Shown: positions 16,530-25,003 of the stretch, in pieces
Layout of the letters: each line of letters opens with the position of its first letter
How positions within the stretch are numbered: the first letter of the stretch is position 1
NCBI RefSeq assembly: GCF_900110375.1
Contig: NZ_FODN01000007.1
Span: 1-64,000, forward strand
DNA: 64,000 bases
Direction: 5' to 3'
Source of the DNA: Flavobacterium sinopsychrotolerans
GTDB lineage: Bacteria > Bacteroidota > Bacteroidia > Flavobacteriales > Flavobacteriaceae
The notes under the pieces: model-generated
Database searches by the model: none
Seen by the model: only the letters and a program-made list of their open reading frames with translations
What the model was told of the DNA's origin: nothing
Made by a program: the position numbers and the translations under genes

Positions 16530-17786
16530 ATGGAAAACAATAACACATCAAAGCATCACTATTTTTACGCAGTTGGATTGAGCTATAAAAAAGCAGATGC
16601 TGAGATTAGAGGTAAGTTTAGTTTAGACGCTGCTGCAAAAACGCGTTTGCTAGAACAAGCTAAGAATGAAGGAATAGAGAGTTTAATAGTCACTTCTACC
16701 TGCAACCGTACTGAAATTTACGGTTATGCGGAACATCCCTTTCAATTAATCAAATTAATTTGCGAGAACAGTCAAGGCTCTGTTGAATCATTTCAAAAGG
16801 TAGGTTTTGTCTATAAAAATCAAGAAGCGATCAGTCATATGTTTCGTGTAGGAACTGGTTTAGACAGTCAGATTCTGGGTGATTTTGAAATTATCGCACA
16901 AATAAGAAATTCCTTTTCACAGTCAAAATCGTTGGGTTTAGCCAATGCTTTTATGGAAAGATTGGTGAATGCCGTTATCCAAGCTAGTAAAAAAATAAAA
17001 ACAGATACAGAAATTAGTTCTGGCGCTACTTCGGTTTCTTTTGCCGCAGTTCGTTATATTATCAACAATGTGCAAGACATTGGGAACAAAAACATTCTCT
17101 TGTTTGGTACCGGAAAAATTGGTAGAAATACGTGTGAAAATTTAGTAAAACATACTAAAAACGAACATATTACTTTAATCAACAGAACCAAAGAGAAAGC
17201 AGAGAAATTAGCCGGAAAATTGAATTTAATCGTTAAAGATTATTCTGAACTGCATTTGGAACTACAAAAAGCAGATGTTGTTGTGGTAGCAACCGGTGCA
17301 CAAAATCCAACTATTGACAAAGCAATTCTGAATTTGAAAAAACCAATGTTGATTTTGGATTTATCAATTCCGAAAAATGTGAATGAAAATGTCGAAGAAA
17401 TTGAAGGCGTTACGTTGATTCACATGGATTATTTGTCACAACTAACAGACGAAACTTTAGAAAATAGAAAAAAACATATTCCTGCTGCTGAAGCGATCAT
17501 TGAAGAAATCAAAGAAGAATTTATAACTTGGACCAAAGGCAGAAAATTTGCACCGACAATCAATGCTTTGAAAGCAAAATTGAATGCGATAAAAACATCT
17601 GAATTAGATTTCCAAAGTAGAAAGATTTCAAATTTTAATGAAGAGCAAGCGGAGATTATCAGCAACAGAATTATCCAAAAAATAACAACTCATTTCGCTA
17701 ATCATTTGAAAGATGATGATACCATGGTAGATGAAAGTATTGAATGGATTGAAAAAGTTTTCAAAATAGGAGCGACTACAAAATAA
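16530..17786 (+). CDS. hemA: Glutamyl-tRNA reductase
   Basis: The first committed enzyme of C5-pathway tetrapyrrole synthesis: it reduces glutamyl-tRNA(Glu) to glutamate-1-semialdehyde with NADPH. The protein has 418 residues. The catalytic cysteine is C58 in TSTCNRTEIYG; the conserved LDSQILGDFEI segment follows, and a Rossmann NADPH fold (FGTGKIGRNTCENL) lies near residue 195, with the C-terminal dimerisation helices after it. It is the first gene of a tightly packed operon; its stop overlaps the hemC start by one base (TAATG). Its -7 box is at 16497-16504, and the AraC-type regulator diverges from it. The next enzyme, hemL, is not in the window. Confidence 0.97.
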   Translation: MENNNTSKHHYFYAVGLSYKKADAEIRGKFSLDAAAKTRLLEQAKNEGIESLIVTSTCNRTEIYGYAEHPFQLIKLICENSQGSVESFQKVGFVYKNQEAISHMFRVGTGLDSQILGDFEIIAQIRNSFSQSKSLGLANAFMERLVNAVIQASKKIKTDTEISSGATSVSFAAVRYIINNVQDIGNKNILLFGTGKIGRNTCENLVKHTKNEHITLINRTKEKAEKLAGKLNLIVKDYSELHLELQKADVVVVATGAQNPTIDKAILNLKKPMLILDLSIPKNVNENVEEIEGVTLIHMDYLSQLTDETLENRKKHIPAAEAIIEEIKEEFITWTKGRKFAPTINALKAKLNAIKTSELDFQSRKISNFNEEQAEIISNRIIQKITTHFANHLKDDDTMVDESIEWIEKVFKIGATTK

Positions 17787-18703
17787 TGAGCAAAACAATA
17801 CGAATAGGAACTCGCGATAGCGAACTCGCGCTTTGGCAAGCCCATACGGTCGAAAAAAAGCTAAATGATTTAGGCTATAAAACCGAAATTTTAGCGGTAA
17901 AATCACAAGGAGATATCATCCTTGACAAACCACTTTACGAATTAGGAATCACAGGGATTTTTACTAAAACGCTAGATATTGCCATGATAAATGGTGATGT
18001 AGATATTGCGGTGCATTCCATGAAAGATGTTCCTACGGCTTTGCCAATAGGAATTGTTCAGGCAGCTGTTCTGGAAAGAGCCAATACGTTGGATATTTTG
18101 GTACACAAAGGAAACCTTGATTTTCTTAATGGAGAAGGTACAATTGCCACAGGAAGTTTGCGTCGTCAGGCACAATGGTTGAACAAATATCCCAATCACA
18201 AAGTAGTGGATTTGCGTGGAAACGTCAATACAAGAATGAAGAAATTGCAGGAAAGCGATTGGAACGGAGCTGTTTTTGCAGCAGCAGGATTAGAAAGAAT
18301 CAACTTGAAACCTTCTAATTATATCGATTTGGATTGGATGATTCCAGCGCCGGCTCAAGGTGCTATGGTTGTTGTTGCAATGGCTGATGATGAATTCTCC
18401 AGACAAGCGCTAAACGAACTTAACGATATTGATACCGAAGTATGTACACATATCGAAAGACAGTTTTTAAAAACACTCGAAGGCGGTTGTACGGCACCAA
18501 TTGGCGCTTTAGCAGTTTTTGTAGAAGATGATATTTTGTTTAAAGGCGTTCTGTTTTCTATCGATGGGAAACAAAAAATCGAAATTGAAAAAACCGTTCC
18601 GATGCAAGAATGGAAGAAATTAGGTTTTTATTGTGCCAAAGAAATTCTAGAAAATGGCGGAGTAGAATTGATGACAGAAATTAAAAATAATTTGAAGAAA
18701 TAA
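17786..18703 (+). CDS. hemC: Hydroxymethylbilane synthase (porphobilinogen deaminase)
   Basis: A cytosolic enzyme of 305 residues that joins four porphobilinogen molecules. It begins with the family pattern IRIGTRDSELALWQA. The dipyrromethane cofactor is carried on the cysteine of LEGGCTAPIGA (about C235), and the catalytic Asp lies in HSMKDVPT. It overlaps hemA by one base at its start and hemD by one base at its end, so translation along hemA-hemC-hemD is coupled. Confidence 0.97.
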   Translation: MSKTIRIGTRDSELALWQAHTVEKKLNDLGYKTEILAVKSQGDIILDKPLYELGITGIFTKTLDIAMINGDVDIAVHSMKDVPTALPIGIVQAAVLERANTLDILVHKGNLDFLNGEGTIATGSLRRQAQWLNKYPNHKVVDLRGNVNTRMKKLQESDWNGAVFAAAGLERINLKPSNYIDLDWMIPAPAQGAMVVVAMADDEFSRQALNELNDIDTEVCTHIERQFLKTLEGGCTAPIGALAVFVEDDILFKGVLFSIDGKQKIEIEKTVPMQEWKKLGFYCAKEILENGGVELMTEIKNNLKK

Positions 18704-19386
18704 TGGGACAAACGAGCATTTTATCCACCAAAACATTGTCGGCAGAACAAAGGCAAGTATTTCTTGATGCTAATTTTGATCTTTTAGAACAAGATTTCAT
18801 CGAAATTAAAAACAACCTTTTTGAACTGAAAACAATCAACAATAACTTGATTTTTAGCAGTCAAAATGCTGTTTTAAGTTTGATAGAACAAAACGGTTGG
18901 GAAGTTTTAAAGACTAAACCAGTTTTTTGTGTCGGTATAAAAACCAAGGAATTACTCGAGTCGCATGGCTTTACAGTCGATGTTTATTTGGATTACGCAT
19001 CTGAATTAGCCGAAATAATCACTTTAATTTACAACAAAGAAAGCTATACTTTTTTGAGCGGAAATTTGCGTAAAGAAACGTTGCCAGAAGCATTAAAAAG
19101 TGCAGGAATAACTTTTAACGAAATCGAAGTGTATCAAACAACGCTTGCGCCTTTTAAAATATCAGACCAGGAAAAGTTTGACGGAATTTTATTTTTTAGT
19201 CCATCTGGTGTTGAAAGTTATTTGACAAATAATAAAATAAAGAATGAAGTTTGTTTTTGCATAGGCACTACTACAGCATCAGCATTAGAATCAAAGAAAA
19301 TTAAAAACATAGTAATAGCCGAAACGCCAACTATTGAAGAGGTGATAGAGGAAGTTATTGAATATTATACAACGGAAAGCATCTAG
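18703..19386 (+). CDS. hemD: Uroporphyrinogen-III synthase
   Basis: A 227-residue enzyme that closes hydroxymethylbilane with inversion of ring D. HemD sequences are weakly conserved, but the two-lobed layout, the [12 protein letters not shown] motif in the first lobe, the [16 protein letters not shown] hinge and the [11 protein letters not shown] motif in the second are recognisable. Position settles the call: it overlaps hemC by one base and precedes hemE by 22 bases. No fusion to a methyltransferase is present. Confidence 0.92.
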   Translation: MGQTSILSTKTLSAEQRQVFLDANFDLLEQDFIEIKNNLFELKTINNNLIFSSQNAVLSLIEQNGWEVLKTKPVFCVGIKTKELLESHGFTVDVYLDYASELAEIITLIYNKESYTFLSGNLRKETLPEALKSAGITFNEIEVYQTTLAPFKISDQEKFDGILFFSPSGVESYLTNNKIKNEVCFCIGTTTASALESKKIKNIVIAETPTIEEVIEEVIEYYTTESI

Positions 19387-19408
19387 CAATCTGCTAAAAT
19401 TTAAATAC

Positions 19409-20434
19409 ATGATTAAGAACGACCTATTTTTAAGAGCACTAAAAGGAGAAACAGTACAACGTCCACCAGTTTGGATGATGCGTCAAGCGGGAAGATATTT
19501 GCCGGAATTCATCGCTTTGCGTGATAAATATGATTTTTTTACCCGTTGTCAAACTCCAGAATTAGCTGCTGAAATCACCGTACAACCGATAAGAAGAATC
19601 GCTCCAGATGCCGCGATTTTGTTTTCGGATATATTAGTAATTCCGCAAGCAATGGGAATTGATGTAGAGATGAAACCTAATTTTGGTCCGTATTTACCAA
19701 ATCCAATTCGCACGATTCAGGATGTGGAAAAGGTAATTGTTCCAGACGTTCACGAAACTTTGGGGTATGTTTTTGAAGCTATCAAATTGACCAAGGAAAT
19801 GTTGAATGATGAGGTGCCGTTAATTGGTTTTGCAGGTTCTCCTTGGACAATTATGTGTTACGCAGTGGAAGGGAAAGGTTCTAAAAGTTTTGATATGGCT
19901 AAAGGATTTTGTTTCCAACATCCAGAAGCGGCGCATGTTTTATTGCAAAAAATAACCGATACCACTATTTTATATTTGAAAGAAAAAGTAAAAGCAGGAG
20001 TAAACGCCGTGCAAATTTTTGACTCTTGGGGCGGAATGCTTTCTCCAGTTGATTATCAGGAATTCTCTTGGAAATATATCAACCAAATCATTGAAGCATT
20101 AGCTGATGATGCACCGGTAATTGTTTTCGGAAAAGGATGTTGGTTCGCATTAGGCGAAATGGGAAAAAGTAGAGCTTCAGCATTAGGAGTTGACTGGACT
20201 TGTTCTCCAAGAAACGCGAGATACTTGTCTGGTGGAAATATAACATTACAAGGAAATTTTGATCCATCAAGATTATTATCTCCAATTCCGGTGATTAAGA
20301 AAATGGTACACGAAATGATTGACGAATTCGGAAAAGATAAATACATCGTGAATTTAGGTCACGGAATTTTACCAAATATTCCTGTTGATCACGCAAAAGC
20401 GTTTATTGATGCAGTGAAGGAATACAATCAGTAG
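19409..20434 (+). CDS. hemE: Uroporphyrinogen decarboxylase
   Basis: Removes the four acetate carboxyls of uroporphyrinogen III to give coproporphyrinogen III. The ATG at 19409 gives 341 residues beginning [14 protein letters not shown]; the longer frame from 19358 would overlap hemD and add residues not seen in the family. The signature [16 protein letters not shown] near the N terminus, [16 protein letters not shown] in the middle and [14 protein letters not shown] at the C terminus are complete. It is the fourth gene of the hemACDE operon. Confidence 0.97.
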   Translation: MIKNDLFLRALKGETVQRPPVWMMRQAGRYLPEFIALRDKYDFFTRCQTPELAAEITVQPIRRIAPDAAILFSDILVIPQAMGIDVEMKPNFGPYLPNPIRTIQDVEKVIVPDVHETLGYVFEAIKLTKEMLNDEVPLIGFAGSPWTIMCYAVEGKGSKSFDMAKGFCFQHPEAAHVLLQKITDTTILYLKEKVKAGVNAVQIFDSWGGMLSPVDYQEFSWKYINQIIEALADDAPVIVFGKGCWFALGEMGKSRASALGVDWTCSPRNARYLSGGNITLQGNFDPSRLLSPIPVIKKMVHEMIDEFGKDKYIVNLGHGILPNIPVDHAKAFIDAVKEYNQ

Positions 20435-20502
20435 TCAGTCACAGTCACAGTTTTCAGTTTCCATTTTTGTAGCTGAAAATCGTTACTGAAAACTAATTTA
20501 TA
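20435..20502. repeat. CAGT-rich intergenic spacer between hemE and hemF
   Basis: The gap starts with GTCAGTCACAGTCACAGT and continues with TTTCAGTTT and its partial inverse AAACTAATTT. It resembles the spacer at 12298-12373, and both separate genes of the haem region. It has no coding content. It probably interrupts strict translational coupling but not necessarily transcription. Confidence 0.5.
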
Positions 20503-21411
20503 ATGAAAGAACAATTTTATTCTTACATACAAAACCTTCAAGACCAAATCTGTAAAGGATTGGAAGCAGTTGAAGGTCAAGCCAAATTCCGTGAAGACCT
20601 TTGGGAACGTCCGGAAGGTGGTGGCGGAAGAACCCGTGTAATTGAAAACGGACAAGTTTTCGAAAAAGGCGGTGTCAATATTTCGGCAGTACACGGGAAA
20701 TTACCGGAAGCCATGCAAAAAATGTTCAATGTAGGCGAAGCTGATTTTTTTGCCTGCGGACTGAGTTTGGTATTGCATCCCAAAAATCCAATGGTACCAA
20801 CCGTTCACGCGAACTGGCGTTATTTCGAAATGTACGATGACAATGGAAATGTAATCCAGCAATGGTTTGGTGGCGGACAGGATTTAACCCCATATTATCT
20901 GTTTGAAGAAGATGCGATTCATTTTCATCAAACTTGTAAAACGGCCTGCGACAAACACAACCCGGATTTTTATCCAAAATATAAGAAACAATGCGATGCC
21001 TATTTCTGGAATGCTCACAGAAATGAAGCACGTGGAATTGGCGGATTGTTTTTCGATTATTGTAAAGCAACAGGTGACATGAGTATGCAAAACTGGTTTG
21101 ATTTCGTATCTGAAGTCGGAAATAGTTTTCTCGAAGCGTATGTTCCCATCGTAGAAAAAAGAAAAGATTTACCGTATACTCCAGAACAAAGAACGTGGCA
21201 GGAAATCCGCCGTGGTCGTTATGTGGAGTTTAATTTGGTGCACGACAAAGGCACTTTATTTGGTCTAAAAACCAACGGAAGAATCGAAAGTATTCTGATG
21301 AGTTTGCCGCCACATGTACAATGGGTATATGACCATCATGCAGAAGCTGGAAGCGAAGAAGAAAAGTTAGTAAACGTATTAGAAAATCCTAAAAATTGGA
21401 TTGTAGATTGA
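20503..21411 (+). CDS. hemF: Oxygen-dependent coproporphyrinogen III oxidase
   Basis: Uses O2 to convert coproporphyrinogen III to protoporphyrinogen IX. The protein has 302 residues, the normal HemF length. The N-terminal ERPEGGGGRTRVIENGQVFEK-type region (about residues 36-56), VPTVHANWRYFEM, the WFGGGQDLTPYY motif and the C-terminal RRGRYVEFNLVHDKGT block are all present. Choosing HemF over HemN implies that this haem pathway needs oxygen. It follows hemE after a 68-base repeat spacer and precedes hemB. Confidence 0.97.
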   Translation: MKEQFYSYIQNLQDQICKGLEAVEGQAKFREDLWERPEGGGGRTRVIENGQVFEKGGVNISAVHGKLPEAMQKMFNVGEADFFACGLSLVLHPKNPMVPTVHANWRYFEMYDDNGNVIQQWFGGGQDLTPYYLFEEDAIHFHQTCKTACDKHNPDFYPKYKKQCDAYFWNAHRNEARGIGGLFFDYCKATGDMSMQNWFDFVSEVGNSFLEAYVPIVEKRKDLPYTPEQRTWQEIRRGRYVEFNLVHDKGTLFGLKTNGRIESILMSLPPHVQWVYDHHAEAGSEEEKLVNVLENPKNWIVD

Positions 21412-21502
21412 TGATTAACGATTTTTGATTTCAGATTTTCTGTTATCAATATTTAGTTTTAAATCATAAATCAGCAATCGCTAATCTAAAATCATAAATC
21501 AT
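21412..21502. repeat. Low-complexity AAATCATAAATC spacer between hemF and hemB
   Basis: The gap consists of loosely repeated words such as GATTTTTGATTTCAGATTTT, AAATCATAAATCA, TAATCTAAAATCATAAATCAT. It is a member of a class of simple spacers common in Flavobacterium intergenic DNA. No gene or terminator is visible. Confidence 0.45.
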
Positions 21503-22501
21503 ATGTTCCCATTACACAGAGGCAGAAGATTAAGAACAAGCGAATCGATTAGAAGTTTAGTTCGTGAAACCAGTTTGAGTCCAGCGGATTTTATGTTTCC
21601 TATGTTTATTGCTGAGGGAGAAAATTATCAAGTAGAAATTTCCTCCATGCCAGGAATATTTCGTCGTTCTATTGATTTAACGGTAGAAGAAGTCAAAGAA
21701 ATATTTGCATTGGGAATTCGTGCCGTGAATATTTATGTAAAAGTCAGTGAAAATTTAAAAGATAACGAAGGAAATGAGGCTTGGAATCCAAACGGATTAA
21801 TGCAAAATGCCATTCGTGCCATCAAAGCCGCTTGTCCGGAAATGATTGTAATGCCTGACGTAGCTTTGGATCCGTATTCTATTTATGGCCATGACGGAAT
21901 CATTGCAAACGGCGATGTAGAAAACGATTCGACGAACACAGCTTTGGTAAAAATGGCTGTTTCCCATGCACAAGCCGGTGCCGATTTTGTAGCTCCATCA
22001 GACATGATGGACGGACGCGTGTTGCGTTTGCGCGAAGGCCTGGATGCTGCCGGTTTTCATAACGTGGGTATCATGAGTTATTCTGCAAAATATGCTTCTG
22101 CATTTTACGGGCCGTTCCGTGATGCATTAGACAGCGCTCCTGTTGACGCCACTGAAATTCCAAAAGACAAAAAAACATACCAAATGGATTATGCCAATCG
22201 CATCGAAGCCATCAAAGAAGCGTTATGGGATGTGGAAGAAGGCGCAGATATGGTCATGGTAAAACCTGGAATTGCGTATTTAGATATCGTTCGTGAAGTC
22301 AAAAATGCCGTAAATGTTCCGGTAACGGTATACCACGTTTCGGGAGAATATGCGATGATCAAAGCCGCTGCCGAAAGAGGTTGGTTAGACCACGATAAAA
22401 TTATGATGGAACAATTAATGTGTATCAAACGCGCCGGAGCAAGTTTAATTTCGACTTATTTTGCCAAAGAAGCTGCGATACTTTTAAATAAAGTGAAATG
22501 A
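21503..22501 (+). CDS. hemB: Porphobilinogen synthase (delta-aminolevulinic acid dehydratase)
   Basis: Condenses two 5-aminolevulinate molecules to porphobilinogen. At 332 residues it has the usual length. The two active-site lysines appear in VGIMSYSAKYASAFYG (about K195) and MVMVKPGIAYLD (about K250). The LDPYSIYGHDGI segment lacks the cysteine trio of zinc-type enzymes, which suggests a magnesium-dependent form. Its stop codon overlaps the start of the DinB-like gene by four bases (ATGA), so those two are coupled. Confidence 0.97.
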   Translation: MFPLHRGRRLRTSESIRSLVRETSLSPADFMFPMFIAEGENYQVEISSMPGIFRRSIDLTVEEVKEIFALGIRAVNIYVKVSENLKDNEGNEAWNPNGLMQNAIRAIKAACPEMIVMPDVALDPYSIYGHDGIIANGDVENDSTNTALVKMAVSHAQAGADFVAPSDMMDGRVLRLREGLDAAGFHNVGIMSYSAKYASAFYGPFRDALDSAPVDATEIPKDKKTYQMDYANRIEAIKEALWDVEEGADMVMVKPGIAYLDIVREVKNAVNVPVTVYHVSGEYAMIKAAAERGWLDHDKIMMEQLMCIKRAGASLISTYFAKEAAILLNKVK

Positions 22502-23007
22502 AAAAATGTTTAATAATAGCTGTTTTATTGCTATCCAATAGCATTTTTGCACAAGTTGAGGTGGTTTCCACTTTCATCGAGAAATGGGATAATTCCAAAG
22601 ATTATTTAGTAGCCGTTGCAGAAGCTATGCCAGAAGATAAATATGATTATAAGCCTGCTGAACGTGAAATGTCTTTTAGAGAACAATTATTTCACATACA
22701 AGAGAATATGAATTGGTTGAGCACAACGCATTTTTCGGAAGAGAAATATGTGAAAAAAGAAGCGGTAAAAGGATTTTCGAAAGCGCAAATAATCCAAGAA
22801 ATAAAAGCCTCTTTTGATAAAGCAAAGGCTTTTGTACAAACAACCAATGATGCTGAATTATCCCAAAAAGTAGTTTTTTTTGCAGGTCCAAAATCAAAAT
22901 TGCAGATACTTAATTTGATGCAAGATCATGTTACTCATCACAGAGCGCAAATTTTAGTATATTTGAACCTGAATCAAATTCAGCCACCCAAATATGTGGG
23001 TTGGTAA
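22498..23007 (+). CDS. Secreted DinB-like protein
   Basis: A 169-residue protein with a Sec signal peptide (IIAVLLLSNSIFA, cut after about residue 19) and a DinB-type four-helix bundle. The possible metal ligands are His in FREQLFHIQENMNW and the pair in LMQDHVTHHRAQIL. DinB folds often bind a metal and may act as thiol-dependent transferases. A periplasmic version whose start overlaps hemB by four bases is unusual, and its role in or near haem synthesis is unknown. The fold call is confident; the function is not. Confidence 0.82.
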   Translation: MKKCLIIAVLLLSNSIFAQVEVVSTFIEKWDNSKDYLVAVAEAMPEDKYDYKPAEREMSFREQLFHIQENMNWLSTTHFSEEKYVKKEAVKGFSKAQIIQEIKASFDKAKAFVQTTNDAELSQKVVFFAGPKSKLQILNLMQDHVTHHRAQILVYLNLNQIQPPKYVGW

Positions 23008-23046
23008 TTTTTACTGCTTTAGACATCAATAATTAAAGAAATTAAC

Positions 23047-23433
23047 ATGAGAAAGACGTTATTTTTATTTGCCGTTTTAGCATTAGCTTCTTGTAAAAAA
23101 GAAGAAGTAAAAAAAGAATCTTTATACCCAACCACTACCGAAGAAGTTGCCCAAACTCCAGAGGAATTCGGGGAGGAAATTTTCAAAGGAAAAGGAAATT
23201 GCGTGGCCTGTCATCAAGTTGATAAGAAAGTGATAGGGCCAAGCCTGCAGGATATTGCTAAGATTTACAAAGATAAAAATGCTGATATGGTAGTGTTTCT
23301 TAAAGGGGAAGGCGAGCCTATTGTTGACCCAAGCCAGTATGAAGTTATGAAAACAAACTTCGCTGTCACCAAAGCGATGTCTGATGACGAATTAAAAGCC
23401 TTAGAAGCCTACGTTTACTCACATTTGAAATAA
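23047..23433 (+). CDS. c-type cytochrome lipoprotein
   Basis: A 128-residue small cytochrome c. It has a lipoprotein signal ending LALASCKKEE (acylated C16), an acidic linker, and one haem-binding motif CVACH (C52, C55, H56). A Met axial ligand is plausible within YEVMKTNFAVTKAM. It should be tethered in the envelope and carry single electrons. It follows the DinB-like gene by 39 bases at the end of the haem cluster, so a haem-using protein is made next to haem-making enzymes. The candidate structured RNA begins right after it. Confidence 0.88.
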   Translation: MRKTLFLFAVLALASCKKEEVKKESLYPTTTEEVAQTPEEFGEEIFKGKGNCVACHQVDKKVIGPSLQDIAKIYKDKNADMVVFLKGEGEPIVDPSQYEVMKTNFAVTKAMSDDELKALEAYVYSHLK

Positions 23434-23439
23434 TTCACA

Positions 23440-23596
23440 TTGAACTTGTTTCAGTATCAGGAGCTAATCCTGCTATTCGCTGTATTCCCGATAAATAAAA
23501 ACTACGGCAAAAAAGCCTTGTTTTTCTAAATCGGGAGATGCCGCTGCTATCAGGGCTAAAATACAAGAACCATTCGTCTCTGCGAGTGGTTTTTTT
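23440..23596 (+). ncRNA. Candidate structured non-coding RNA with its own terminator
   Basis: This stretch has no coding frame but a clear RNA-like layout. A hairpin CAGGA-GCTAA-TCCTG comes first. Next is a central arm with TCCCGAT (about 23486) paired to ATCGGGA (about 23530), containing GGCAAAAAAGCC. Then comes the word ATGCCGCTGCTATCAGGGCT, and finally an intrinsic terminator at 23569-23596. I recall near-identical flanking words (GGAGCTAAT..CCTGCTAT.CGCT and GATGCCGCT..ATCAGGGCTA) recurring in Flavobacterium genomes around a variable central hairpin, so it may belong to a known flavobacterial RNA class such as Flavo-1. That identity is unverified. It could also be a transcribed dispersed repeat. 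Confidence 0.6.
23569..23596 (+). terminator. Intrinsic terminator of the candidate RNA
   Basis: ACCATTCG at 23569-23576 pairs with CGAGTGGT at 23583-23590 (one wobble) around a 6-base loop, followed by seven Ts. Confidence 0.8.
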
Positions 23597-23682
23597 ATGT
23601 TCAAAACGTTCTGATTTTTATTTCTTTCTGAACTTTGTTACTTCTTTAAGAACAATGTGGTTAATTTTTTTATCTTTAAAAA

Positions 23683-24153
23683 ATGGAAACAGCCTACATC
23701 AAAACACCTTTAGGAATCACCAAAATCATAGGCGATGAAAACGGAATATCAGTAATATCAGTTGCTGATGAAGGTGAAATTTCTAAAATAATTCCAGCTG
23801 TTTTGCAAGAAGCGGTGAATCAACTCAATGATTATTTCAAAGGAAAACGAACCGATTTTGACTTTGCGCTGAATCCAAAAGGTACTGAATTCCAACAAAA
23901 AGTCTGGAAAGGATTACTGGAAATCCCATTTGGAAAAACCTGTAGCTATATGGATTTATCCAAAAAACTTGGTGATGTCAAAGCCATTCGAGCCGTTGCA
24001 TCTGCTAATGGGAAAAATCCGCTTTGGATTGTCGTTCCGTGTCACAGAGTCATTGGGACAGATGGTTCATTAACAGGATATGCAGGTGGATTATGGCGAA
24101 AGAAATGGTTATTAGAACATGAGAATCCAACTACTCAACAAACTCTTTTTTAG
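23683..24153 (+). CDS. ogt: Methylated-DNA--protein-cysteine methyltransferase
   Basis: A suicide DNA-repair protein of 156 residues that takes the methyl group from O6-methylguanine onto its own cysteine. The acceptor site is IVVPCHRVIG (about C120), preceded by the DNA-binding helix region GTEFQQKVWKGLLEIPFG and followed by LTGYAGGLWRKKWLL. The N-terminal Ada-like regulatory domain is absent, so this is the stand-alone Ogt type. It is transcribed alone after the RNA element. Confidence 0.95.
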   Translation: METAYIKTPLGITKIIGDENGISVISVADEGEISKIIPAVLQEAVNQLNDYFKGKRTDFDFALNPKGTEFQQKVWKGLLEIPFGKTCSYMDLSKKLGDVKAIRAVASANGKNPLWIVVPCHRVIGTDGSLTGYAGGLWRKKWLLEHENPTTQQTLF

Positions 24154-24181
24154 TTGTTTGTCAATAAATTTCCTATATTCG

Positions 24182-24232
24182 TTTAAGAAAATCCGTGCAA
24201 ATCTCTAAAATCCGCGTCATCTGCGTGCCATA
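24182..24232. repeat. ATCCGTG/ATCTGCGTG dispersed spacer
   Basis: The gap before the exonuclease gene reads AAAATCCGTGCAAATC, AAAATCCGCGTCATCTGCGTGCC. Such words recur between genes in Flavobacterium genomes in my recollection. No internal structure is obvious. Confidence 0.4.
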
Positions 24233-24234
24233 AA

Positions 24235-24948
24235 ATGATAGAAAAAATAAACCTGAATAATATCCTGTTTCTCGATATAGAAACCGTTCCCGAAGCCGAA
24301 GATTTCAATGCATTAGATGCTGAAATGAAAGATCTTTGGGAACACAAAACCCAATACCAGCGCAAAGACCAATACACACCGGAGGATTTTTACGACCGTG
24401 CGGGAATTTGGGCCGAGTTTGGGAAAATCGTTTGTATTTCGGTGGGTTATTTTACTATCAAAGGCGATATTCGGAATTTTAGAGTGACTTCTTTCTTTGG
24501 AGAAGAAAAGAAAATATTGTTGGACTTTAATAATTTGCTGAACAATCATTTCAATCAGTCGCAACATGTTTTGTGCGGGCACAATGCCAAGGAATTTGAT
24601 ATTCCGTTCCTTGCCCGACGCATGATTATCAACCAAATCGCCATTCCGAACAAGCTGAATTTATTTGGAAAAAAACCATGGGAAATGCCACATTTAGACA
24701 CTTTGGAATTATGGAAATTTGGGGATTACAAACATTTTACTTCTTTAAAATTGATGTGTAAAGTTCTTAGAATCCCTTCTCCAAAAGGCGATATCGACGG
24801 CAGTCAGGTAGGACATGTATTTTATGTAGACAAGGATATTGATAGAATCGTAACCTATTGCGAGAAAGACACCATTGCCGTGGCTCAAATTTTCCTGAGA
24901 TTACGTAGGGAAGAATTGTTGATTGAAGACGAGATTATTCATGTGTAA
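24235..24948 (+). CDS. Predicted 3'-5' exonuclease, PolB-like DnaQ fold
   Basis: A 237-residue DEDD-type exonuclease. The motif NNILFLDIETVPE supplies D14 and E16 (Exo I), CGHNAKEFDIPFLARR is Exo II with its Asp, and IDRIVTYCEKDTIAVAQIF is the Exo III region with Asp. It matches the group described as related to the proofreading domain of DNA polymerase B and has no polymerase domain attached. A role in DNA repair or turnover is likely. It sits after ogt on the same strand, separated by a dispersed spacer. Confidence 0.88.
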   Translation: MIEKINLNNILFLDIETVPEAEDFNALDAEMKDLWEHKTQYQRKDQYTPEDFYDRAGIWAEFGKIVCISVGYFTIKGDIRNFRVTSFFGEEKKILLDFNNLLNNHFNQSQHVLCGHNAKEFDIPFLARRMIINQIAIPNKLNLFGKKPWEMPHLDTLELWKFGDYKHFTSLKLMCKVLRIPSPKGDIDGSQVGHVFYVDKDIDRIVTYCEKDTIAVAQIFLRLRREELLIEDEIIHV

Positions 24949-25003
24949 GCATTCTTTCATTGTCATTACAATTGATTTATTACATTTACAAAAATTATAG
25001 ATT

